Below are positions 1-8,231 of a DNA stretch of 64,000 bases, in pieces. Both the position numbers and the translations under genes were made by a program. How positions within the stretch are numbered: position 1 is the stretch's first letter; each line of letters opens with the position of its first letter. This stretch comes from Candidatus Aminicenantes bacterium UBA6072 (GTDB lineage: Bacteria > Acidobacteriota > Aminicenantia > UBA2199): NCBI GenBank assembly GCA_002436105.1, contig DIXU01000005.1:57779-121778 (forward strand), given 5' to 3'. Under the pieces are notes generated by a model. It was not told where the DNA came from and searched no databases. It saw only the letters and a program-made list of their open reading frames with translations.

Positions 1-883
<883 letters not shown>

Positions 884-887
<4 letters not shown>

Positions 888-1465
888 GGCTTGGCCTTTT
901 TCAGGGCCATCTTGAAGAGCGCCTCGAAGTCGTCCCGGCCGGGATGGTCCTTCAGCACCCGGGCCACCGCTTCACGGGCGGCCTTGGGCGGATAGCCGAG
1001 GTTGATCAGTCCGGACAGCAGGTCGCCACCCAGCAGCGAAAGCGCTTCCGCCTCCGCCGGCTCGGTCTCCAGCTTGCCGGTCAGCTCCAGGACGATGCGC
1101 TGGGCGGTCTTCCTGCCGATGCCGGGAACGGCGCTGATGCGCGCCACGTCGGCGGCGGCGATGACCGTTCGCCATTCGGGCGGTGCGATGGCCGAAACGC
1201 AGGCCAGGGCCGTCTTGCCGCCGACGCCCGTGACCGCCAGCAGCTTTTCAAACAAGATCTTCTCCTCGGGATCGAGGAAACCGTAGAGGACGATGTCCTC
1301 GTCCTTGACCTTCAGCACGGCATGCAGCAGCACGTCCTTTCCCGCCGCCAGCCTGGCATGGCTGGAAACGGGGACCAGCAGCTGCAGGATGACGCCGCTG
1401 CCGGTCTCGACAGCGACGCGCCCGGGGCTGAGCTGGAAGATCTTTCCCCGCACGGCGGCGATCAT
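884..1465 (-). CDS. ruvA: RuvA Holliday junction DNA-binding subunit
   Basis: 193 residues, the normal RuvA length. It tetramerises on four-way junctions and recruits RuvB. The N-terminal OB-fold begins MIAAVRGKIFQLSPG. The two helix-hairpin-helix segments are visible as LLAVTGVGGKTALA and ISAVPGIGRKTAQRI, and the C-terminal RuvB-binding domain has LINLGYPPKAAREAV. It overlaps ruvC upstream and ruvB downstream by 4 bp each, so the three genes are translationally coupled. Confidence 0.97.
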
Positions 1466-1932
1466 GGGCGGCTCACACCGTGGCAGTAGGCGACGGCGAG
1501 GGCATCGCTCTCGTCAAAGTTCCGCTGGGGGCCGGGGATGCCCAGGACCATGGCGGCCATCCTGGCCACCTGCTCCTTGTCGGCGTTGCCGTAGCCGGTC
1601 AGGGCCTGCTTGACCTGACGCGGCGCGTAGAGGCCGAGCGGCAGGCGGCGCTGCACCAGGGCGGCCATGGCCACCCCGCGCACGGTGGCCAGCAGCGCCA
1701 TGGAACGGATGTTCTTGCCCAGAAAGCCCTCTTCCATCGCCGCCTGTTCCAGCGGGTAGGCGGCGAGCACCCGGTCCAGCTGCGCCAGCAGCTGGCGCAT
1801 GCGCTCGATGAAATCCGGGTCCTGCAGGCGGATGGTCTCGGAGTGGACATAGGAGAAGCGCCGCTTCTCCTTGTTCACGATGCCGATGCCGAAGCGCAGC
1901 GAACCGGGATCCAGGCCCAGGATCAGCATCAT
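1462..1932 (-). CDS. ruvC: RuvC Holliday junction resolvase
   Basis: 156 residues. Endonuclease that resolves junctions held by RuvAB. The RNase H-like fold shows the first catalytic aspartate in MLILGLDPGSLRFGIGIV, the conserved glutamate in AAMEEGFLGKNIRSM, and the C-terminal acidic pair in FDESDALAVAYCHG. The gene begins with two consecutive ATGs; the upstream one overlaps the yebC stop (ATGA), and either could be used. It is slightly shorter than E. coli RuvC (173 aa), with all catalytic acids retained. Confidence 0.96.
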   Translation of the reverse strand: MMLILGLDPGSLRFGIGIVNKEKRRFSYVHSETIRLQDPDFIERMRQLLAQLDRVLAAYPLEQAAMEEGFLGKNIRSMALLATVRGVAMAALVQRRLPLGLYAPRQVKQALTGYGNADKEQVARMAAMVLGIPGPQRNFDESDALAVAYCHGVSRP

Positions 1933-2681
1933 TCCTTGCTGAGCTTTTCGATCTCCTCGTCGGCGATGTCGAAGTTGGCCCAGACGTTCTGGATGTCGTC
2001 CAGCTCCTCGAGCTTGTCGTAGAGCTTGAGCATCTGCTCGGCCTGCTTGCCCTCCAGCTTGACGTAGGTGGATGGGACCTTGGCGATCTCGGCCGACTCG
2101 ACGGGGATGTTCTTCGCCTTCAAGGCCTCGTGCACCGAGTCGAAATCCTCGGTGGCGGTGGTGATCTCGTAGGCGTTCTCCTCCCTGACCATGTCCTCGG
2201 CGCCATTCTCGACGACGATCTCCATCAGCTCGTCCTCGCCGCTGGCCGACAGCGGCACCCGGATCACTCCCTTGCGGGAAAACATCCAGGAGACGCAGCC
2301 CGACTCGCCCAGGTTGCCGTTGTACTTGCTGAATACATGGCGCACCTCGGAGACGGTGCGGTTCTTGTTGTCGGTCATGGCGTCGGCGATGATGGCCACG
2401 CCGCCGGGCCCATAGCCCTCGTAGGTCAGCTCCTCGTAGTTGACGCCCTCCAGCTCGCCGGTGCCGCGCTGGATGGCCTTCTTGATGTTGTCGCTGGGCA
2501 TGTTGGCTGCACGCGCCCCGTCGATGGCGTGGCGCAGCCGCGAGTTGGAATTGGGGTCGCCGCCGCCGGAGCGGGCGGCGATGGTCAGCTCGCGGATGAA
2601 GCGGGTGAACATCTTGCCGCGCTTGGCGTCGGTGGCCGCCTTTTTATGCTTGATCGAACTCCATTTTGAATGTCCTGACAT
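1929..2681 (-). CDS. yebC: YebC/PmpR-family protein
   Basis: 250 residues, a full-length YebC/TACO1-family member. It starts MSGHSKWSSIKHKKAATDAKR, the family's hallmark N-terminus, and contains GYGPGGVAIIADAMTDNKNRT. Members bind DNA as regulators (PmpR-like) or act on ribosomes at proline-rich stalls; the sequence does not say which. A clear AGGAG ribosome binding site lies 5 bp before the ATG. It sits directly before ruvC (4-bp overlap), a very common bacterial arrangement, and 2 bp after the MBL-hydrolase stop. Confidence 0.95.
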   Translation of the reverse strand: MSGHSKWSSIKHKKAATDAKRGKMFTRFIRELTIAARSGGGDPNSNSRLRHAIDGARAANMPSDNIKKAIQRGTGELEGVNYEELTYEGYGPGGVAIIADAMTDNKNRTVSEVRHVFSKYNGNLGESGCVSWMFSRKGVIRVPLSASGEDELMEIVVENGAEDMVREENAYEITTATEDFDSVHEALKAKNIPVESAEIAKVPSTYVKLEGKQAEQMLKLYDKLEELDDIQNVWANFDIADEEIEKLSKE

Positions 2682-2683
2682 GC

Positions 2684-3556
2684 TTATCTCCTTATGATGA
2701 TCGATTTTCCCTCTCGGGCCAGAAACGTCCGCCGGAATTCCTTGCGCGCCAGCGCCAGCATCTCGTCCAGCCTGGCGTCGGGATATGTGGGGTCGTAATG
2801 GAACAGGTACAGGCGCTTGACCCGGCAGGCCGCGGCATTGCGCGCGGCCATGGCCACGGTGCTGTGCCCGAATCCCCGCCGCGGTCCCCTGGGCGATTCG
2901 CCATTGCCGAGATAATCCGTCTCGAAATACTGGGCGTCGTGGACCAGCAGGTCGGCGCCGGCGCCCAGTTCGCGAATGGGGCCGCCGAATCCTTCGGGGC
3001 TCTCGACATCGGTGGCGTAGACCAGCCTCCCGCCGGCGAAGCCGACGCGGTAAATGAGCACGCCCAGGAGCGGGTGCGAATCGTGCCGCGCGTGGGCCAC
3101 CTCGAGGCCGGAGCCCAGGTCGATGACGGCCACGCCGTCCCGGGCGGCCAGCGGCTCGAAGCGCAGCCGCGCCTTGATCCCCTGCAGCGTGATCGGCGAA
3201 TAGGGAGGCAGGAAAAGCGCTTCCAGGGCCCGCCGCGAATCATGGCCCCGCTGCTCGGGATAGTGCAGGACGATCTCCGCCCGCGGGTCGAACATGGGGG
3301 CGAAGAAGGGCAGCCCCATGATATGGTCGCTGTGCAGGTGGGTGAGGAAGATGTGGATGGGGTGCCGGGTCCCGCGCCGGGCGCTCAGGAGGCGTCCGGC
3401 CTGGATGATGCCGGTGCCGGCGTCCAGGATGACGGAGCGGCCGGCCGCCTGCAGCAGCAGCGAGGAGGTGTTGCCGCCGTAGCGCCGGGTCCCTTCGCCC
3501 GGCACCGGGTAGCTGCCGCGCACGCCGAAAAAAGTCAGGGTGAATCCGCCTTTCAT
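2684..3556 (-). CDS. MBL-fold metal-dependent hydrolase
   Basis: 290 residues beginning MKGGFTLTFFGVRGSYPVPG. The metallo-beta-lactamase metal site is seen as THLHSDHIMG (HxHxDH), with further ligands in VYATDVESP, LLVHDAQY and FGHSTVAM. The opening VRGSYPVPG...RYGGNTSSLL resembles phosphodiesterase or cyclase-like MBL proteins acting on cyclic or phospho-sugar nucleotides, but the substrate cannot be read from the sequence. The open frame extends upstream, but the ATG at 3556 overlaps the thiC stop by 4 bp and starts the conserved fold, so I chose it. It lies between thiC and yebC in one co-oriented run. Confidence 0.88.
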   Translation of the reverse strand: MKGGFTLTFFGVRGSYPVPGEGTRRYGGNTSSLLLQAAGRSVILDAGTGIIQAGRLLSARRGTRHPIHIFLTHLHSDHIMGLPFFAPMFDPRAEIVLHYPEQRGHDSRRALEALFLPPYSPITLQGIKARLRFEPLAARDGVAVIDLGSGLEVAHARHDSHPLLGVLIYRVGFAGGRLVYATDVESPEGFGGPIRELGAGADLLVHDAQYFETDYLGNGESPRGPRRGFGHSTVAMAARNAAACRVKRLYLFHYDPTYPDARLDEMLALARKEFRRTFLAREGKSIIIRR

Positions 3557-4830
3557 ATGCCCAGGTCTTCCAGGACCTTGTAAACGCAGAAATCGCCGCA
3601 CATCGAGCAGGCATCGGAACGGCTCGAGCGCCGTTCCCTGATGCGCCTGAACTTTTCCGGGTCGAGGGCCAGTTTTTCCTGGCCGGCCCAGTCGAGGCGC
3701 CGGCGGGCCAGGGCCATGTCGCGGTCCCATTCCAGGGCGCCGGGAAGCCCCTTGGCGATGTCGGCGACGTGGGCGGCGATGCGCGACGCCATGATGCCCT
3801 CGCGCACGTCCCCTTCGTCGGGCAGGCCGAGATGCTCGGCCGGGGTGACATAGCAGAGGAAATCGGCGCCGGCGGCGCCGGCCAGGGCGCTGCCGATGGC
3901 GGCGGTGACATGGTCGTAGCCGGGGGCGATATCGGTGACCACCGGTCCCAGGACATAGAAGGGGGCCCCGGCGCACACCTCCTTCTGCAGGCGCATGTTC
4001 ATTTCCACCTGCGGCAGGGGCAGGTGGCCCGGCCCCTCGACCATGACCTGCACGCCGGCGCGGCGCGAGCGCTGCACCAGTTCGCCCAGCGTCAGCAGCT
4101 CCTCCAGCTGGGCCCAGTCGCTGCCGTCGGCCAGGGCGCCCGGCCGCAGCCCGTCGCCCAGGGAGAGGGTGACGTCGAACTCGCGGGCAATGGCCAGCAG
4201 CTCGTCGAAGCGCTCAAAGAAGGGATTCTCCTTTTGGTTGTGCAGCATCCAGGCGGTGAGCATGGAGCCGCCGCGGGAGACGATCCCGGCCAGGCGCGGC
4301 TTTTTCCTCAGCTTGTCGATGGCCCTGAGGGTCAACCCGGCGTGGACGGTCATGAAGTCGACGCCGTCCTCGGCCTGGCGGCGGACGTACGCGAGCATGC
4401 GCTCCGGGGCCAGCGAGACGAAGGGCGACCCCTGGCGCGGGGCGTCGACCATCATCTCGTAGACCGGGACGTTGCCGAAGGGGATGGTGGCCCGGGCCAG
4501 CAGGGCGCGGCGGATGGCCGTGACGTCGCCGCCGGTGCTCAGGTCCATGACCGCGTCGCAGCCGCAATCGAGGACGGCCTGCAGCTTGCGCTGCTCGTCC
4601 TCCAGCCCGGAGAAATCGATTGAGGTGCCGATGTTGGCGTTGACCTTGGTCTTCAGCCCCTTGCCGATGCCGACGGGACGCAGGTTCCGGTGGTTGCGGT
4701 TGGCGGGGATGACGACGGCGCCGGAGGCGATGGCCGCGACCAGCGCGGCGTCTTCCAGGTGTTCGCTGGCGGCCACCGTTTTCATCTCAGCGGTGATCTC
4801 GCCGGCGCGGGCGTGTTCAAGCTGCGTCAT
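3553..4830 (-). CDS. thiC: ThiC phosphomethylpyrimidine synthase (short form)
   Basis: 425 residues. Radical-SAM-type enzyme converting 5-aminoimidazole ribotide to HMP phosphate for thiamine. Visible are KVNANIGTS near the N-terminus, the conserved EMMVDAPRQG, MVEGPGHLPL and GPVVTDIAPGYDH, and the C-terminal cluster motif CSMCGDFC (CxxCxxxxC). It lacks the ~200-residue N-terminal domain of the enterobacterial enzyme, as in many anaerobes. No other thiamine gene is nearby. The predicted leader is only about 10-15 nt, so there is no room for the TPP riboswitch that often precedes thiC. Confidence 0.96.
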   Translation of the reverse strand: MTQLEHARAGEITAEMKTVAASEHLEDAALVAAIASGAVVIPANRNHRNLRPVGIGKGLKTKVNANIGTSIDFSGLEDEQRKLQAVLDCGCDAVMDLSTGGDVTAIRRALLARATIPFGNVPVYEMMVDAPRQGSPFVSLAPERMLAYVRRQAEDGVDFMTVHAGLTLRAIDKLRKKPRLAGIVSRGGSMLTAWMLHNQKENPFFERFDELLAIAREFDVTLSLGDGLRPGALADGSDWAQLEELLTLGELVQRSRRAGVQVMVEGPGHLPLPQVEMNMRLQKEVCAGAPFYVLGPVVTDIAPGYDHVTAAIGSALAGAAGADFLCYVTPAEHLGLPDEGDVREGIMASRIAAHVADIAKGLPGALEWDRDMALARRRLDWAGQEKLALDPEKFRRIRERRSSRSDACSMCGDFCVYKVLEDLGI

Positions 4831-4845
4831 CTTTCCTCGCGGTCC

Positions 4846-4874
4846 AGTTTATCTTATTTTTTCGCCTAAATCAA
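4846..4874 (-). promoter_or_regulatory. Candidate sigma-70 promoter of thiC
   Basis: On the reverse strand TTGATT (4874-4869) and TAAACT (4851-4846) are separated by 17 bp, upstream of the thiC ATG at 4830. It is divergent from the addA-like promoter in the same 101-bp gap. Confidence 0.55.
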
Positions 4875-4906
4875 GAGAAAGCGGCCCGCGGCGCCCGGGC
4901 GCTTTA

Positions 4907-4915
4907 TGCTATAAT
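4907..4915 (+). promoter_or_regulatory. Extended -10 promoter of the addAB-like operon
   Basis: TGCTATAAT is a perfect extended -10 element (TGnTATAAT). It ends 16 bp before the ATG at 4932, and no good -35 box is visible, as is usual for extended -10 promoters. Confidence 0.6.
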
Positions 4916-4931
4916 CCGGGCAAGAATCGTC

Positions 4932-7900
4932 ATGGCGAGCCCCATACTGAAATACGAAGCCTCGGCCGGGTCGGGCAAGACCTACCGCCTGGCCCTGGAG
5001 TACCTCGGCCGCCTGCTGCTGGCGTTCGCCGGCCATGAGGGCAAGCCGCAGGATCCGCGGCGGCAGCGGGAGCTATTGGGGTCGATCCTGGCCATCACCT
5101 TCACCGTCAAGGCGGCCCGGGAGATGAAAGAGCGCATCGTGCAGATGTTGAAGCGCTTTGCCCTCAGCACGACGAGTCGCAAGCTGGACAAGGAGGACAC
5201 AGAATTTCTTGTCCGGCTGTCCGGGGAAACCGGGATGGCATCAGGCAAGATCACCGAGCTTTCCGCCCGCCTGATCGAAATGATCCTGGCCAGTTTTGAT
5301 GATTTCAACGTGACCACCATCGACTCGCTGATGAGCGCCATGGTCAAGGCCGTCTCGCCCGACCTCGACCTGCCCGCCGACTACGAGATCGCCGTGGACG
5401 CGGGGGGCGAGATGACGTCCCGCGGCCGGGCGATGCTGGCCAAGCTGGCCGATGGCGACTGGGAGCGGCTTGAACATTTCCTGGAGGAACTCAGGAGCAT
5501 GGACTCCAGGGTCACCTGGAAAACCGACGACGCGATCGTTGAAAGGGTCACGGCCCTTTTCCGACGGACGCTGCGGCAGGAGGGCGGAGCGGCGGTTGCG
5601 GACGACCTGCGGTTGCAGATGGCTGCCAGCTGGACGACATTTTTGGAACAGTTGCGCTCGTTGTTTCCGATCCTGCAGGAGACGGAACCCGGCGGAAAAA
5701 AAAGAAGATACGCCAGCGGGACCTACCTGAAAGAACCGCTGTTGGACCATATCGGCATGGTCTTGCAAGGCAGCGCCGATCTTTCCGGGCTGCAGAGATT
5801 CATCCAGAGCACATTTTTCCGCAAGCAAGACCCGCAGGAATTATTGATCGGGGAAACTCCGGATCTTCAGCGGGAACGCTTCGCCGCCGCCTACCAGCCG
5901 GCACAGCGGGCGCTGCAGGATGCGGTCCTCACGTTCAGCGCCTTCAAGACGCTTCCCTACCACGAACTCCTGGGGAATTTCCGCGACGAATGGAACCAAG
6001 GAAAGAAGACCCTGTTCGTGGAGGAGTTCAGCCATGCCCTGGCCGGGCTCTTCGATCGCTGGCGCGAGGAGGCATTCCCTTATCTCTACCTGAAACTGTC
6101 GGACCGGTTCAGCAGCTTTCTTTTTGACGAATTCCAGGATACGTCGACCCTGCAGTTCAGGGCTCTGGCCCCGCTCATCGACGAGGTGCTGTCGCGGAAA
6201 GAAAGCGGGTCGCTCTTTATCGTCGGCGATCGCAAGCAGGCCATTTATCGCTGGCGCGGCGGCAACAGCGAGCTCATGGAGGAAGAACGGCTGCGGGAGG
6301 AAGTACCGGCCATTGACAACCTGAGCCGGAATGGTTTCTCCTCTTCCCTGGAAATGAACTGGCGCAGCCGCAGGACGATCGTCGACTTCAATAACGACTT
6401 CTGGGACCCGGAGAACATTTCCCGGATCGCGGCCGAAAGCGATCTCCAGCAAGCCCTGCGGAATAATTTCAAGGGCTCAAAGCAGGAACTTCCTGAGGCC
6501 GGCAAAAGGGAGGGCGGCTTCGTGGAGCTGTCCCTGCATGTCGAGGCTGAAGAAAAAGGCGAGGAAGAAGCCGGGGAAGACGACCGCGGCGCCTTGAGCG
6601 AATTCCACCTGGACGAGGTCGAAAGCATTATCCGCCGGCTCCATGACGGGCACCATTACAAGTATTCGGACATCGCCGTCCTGGTGCGCAAGAATGACCA
6701 GGTCCGCGCCGTGATACGCCGCCTGGGCCGCAAAAAAATCGACAGCATTTCCGACCAATCGCTGATGCTGGGAGCCAACCCCAGGGTAGCGGAGATCATC
6801 GCCTTCCTCCGCTTCCTCGATTACCCCCCCGACAACCTGAATTTCTTTTCCTTCATCCACGGCGAGATATTTCGGGCCGCGGCGGAAACTTCCTTTGGCG
6901 CCGAGATGACGGCCTTTTCCGAGGAGATGTTCATCGGCTGCCAGGGGCCGTTCTACAAGCTGTTCCAGGAAACGTTCCCGGGGGCGTGGAAGGGATTGAT
7001 CGAGCCGTTCTTCCAGTCGGTCGGCTTCCTGCCCCCCTACGACCTTTTTTCCGACCTAACCCAGGTGTTCCGCATCTATGAAAATTTCAAGGACGACACG
7101 CCGTTCTTCCTTGCCCTGGGCGACGCCCTGCACGGCGTCGAGCGCGTCGGCGGCAGCTCCATCGCCGGCTTTCTCCGCCTTTGGCAGAAAATGGTCGAGG
7201 ACGAGGAGACGCCGTCGGTGACCATCCCCGAGAATACCCCCGGCGTCCACGTCCTGACCATGCACCAGTCCAAGGGACTCGAGTTCCCCGCAGTGATCGT
7301 TCCCGTCAACGACAGCGGCGCCAGGGGAGACGACAACCTCCAATGGGACCATGACGGACTGTTTTATATCCATGGCGACATCGCCCAGGCCCATCCCGAC
7401 CTGAGAGAGCGGTACGAGAAGGAGAATATCCGGAGCAGCATCGATCTGCTGAACCTCCTCTATGTGGCATTCACCCGGGCCAGGGAGGCGCTGTTCGTCC
7501 CGGTAGCGGTCAGCAAGGGGATCCAGGCCCCGGACAGGGCTTCCGACCGACTGGTCAGAAAGATCGTACGGGCAAGCGATGCCGTCGGCCGCCACCCGCT
7601 GCTGAATTGGCTCAATGACGGTCCACGGGAGCCCTATCGCCGCGGCGAGCTGGAAATGAAGGAACAAGAGCCGCCAAAGAGCATTCAGCCGGCTGCCATC
7701 ACCTCCAAGAAAATGCTGACCCGATCCTGGCAATCCAGATACCTCGTTTTTCAAAAGGCCGACGCGAAAGAGCGCCGCGACCGCAGCGGCGCGGAGCGCG
7801 GCGAGCGGATCCACGAACTTCTCGCCCGTCTCGGCCGAGCCGCTGTTCCCGGGGAACTGGATACCCGGGTGCGCGAACTGGCCGCCGAGGCCGGTTGGCC

Positions 7901-8231
7901 GGCCAGCGATGTTGAGGTCGTTGCCGGTTTCCTGTGCCGCGCTGACGTTTTCCCTCTCCTCAGCCGCGGCAACGAAGTTCACCTGGAAAAGGAAATCGTG
8001 AACAATTCGCAGGCCATGCCGGAATTCCGGCGCCTCGACCGCCTGCAGGTCGGCACGGAAGAGGTCCTGGTCATCGACTTCAAGACAGGCCCCGAAAAAA
8101 GCGAGGGATACAGGATCCAGATGGCAGGATACCTTGATGCGGTCGGCCCGCTTTTCCCGGGCCGGAGATGCCGCGGCTACCTCCTGTATGTCGACCGCGG
8201 CGAGATCGAGGAGGTCCGATGCTCGAACTGA
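4932..8231 (+). CDS. AddA/RecB-like UvrD-family helicase-nuclease
   Basis: 1099 residues. A superfamily 1 helicase fused to a PD-(D/E)XK nuclease, matching the AddA/RecB class that processes double-strand ends for recombination. Walker A is ASAGSGKTYRL (about residues 10-20), Walker B/motif II LFDEFQDTS (~400), the motif following it FIVGDRKQAIYRWRGG, and the late helicase motif MHQSKGLEFPAVIVPV (~780). The nuclease motif VIDFKTGPEK is near residue 1050. Its stop overlaps the partner gene by 13 bp, so the two are almost certainly co-translated. It is divergent from the Bacillus-type sequence, so I leave the symbol open. Confidence 0.88.
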   Translation: MASPILKYEASAGSGKTYRLALEYLGRLLLAFAGHEGKPQDPRRQRELLGSILAITFTVKAAREMKERIVQMLKRFALSTTSRKLDKEDTEFLVRLSGETGMASGKITELSARLIEMILASFDDFNVTTIDSLMSAMVKAVSPDLDLPADYEIAVDAGGEMTSRGRAMLAKLADGDWERLEHFLEELRSMDSRVTWKTDDAIVERVTALFRRTLRQEGGAAVADDLRLQMAASWTTFLEQLRSLFPILQETEPGGKKRRYASGTYLKEPLLDHIGMVLQGSADLSGLQRFIQSTFFRKQDPQELLIGETPDLQRERFAAAYQPAQRALQDAVLTFSAFKTLPYHELLGNFRDEWNQGKKTLFVEEFSHALAGLFDRWREEAFPYLYLKLSDRFSSFLFDEFQDTSTLQFRALAPLIDEVLSRKESGSLFIVGDRKQAIYRWRGGNSELMEEERLREEVPAIDNLSRNGFSSSLEMNWRSRRTIVDFNNDFWDPENISRIAAESDLQQALRNNFKGSKQELPEAGKREGGFVELSLHVEAEEKGEEEAGEDDRGALSEFHLDEVESIIRRLHDGHHYKYSDIAVLVRKNDQVRAVIRRLGRKKIDSISDQSLMLGANPRVAEIIAFLRFLDYPPDNLNFFSFIHGEIFRAAAETSFGAEMTAFSEEMFIGCQGPFYKLFQETFPGAWKGLIEPFFQSVGFLPPYDLFSDLTQVFRIYENFKDDTPFFLALGDALHGVERVGGSSIAGFLRLWQKMVEDEETPSVTIPENTPGVHVLTMHQSKGLEFPAVIVPVNDSGARGDDNLQWDHDGLFYIHGDIAQAHPDLRERYEKENIRSSIDLLNLLYVAFTRAREALFVPVAVSKGIQAPDRASDRLVRKIVRASDAVGRHPLLNWLNDGPREPYRRGELEMKEQEPPKSIQPAAITSKKMLTRSWQSRYLVFQKADAKERRDRSGAERGERIHELLARLGRAAVPGELDTRVRELAAEAGWPASDVEVVAGFLCRADVFPLLSRGNEVHLEKEIVNNSQAMPEFRRLDRLQVGTEEVLVIDFKTGPEKSEGYRIQMAGYLDAVGPLFPGRRCRGYLLYVDRGEIEEVRCSN

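Noticed and set aside
4831..4931. TPP riboswitch before thiC
   Set aside because: The gap is 101 bp and the predicted leader only 10-15 nt; no aptamer-like motifs were found.
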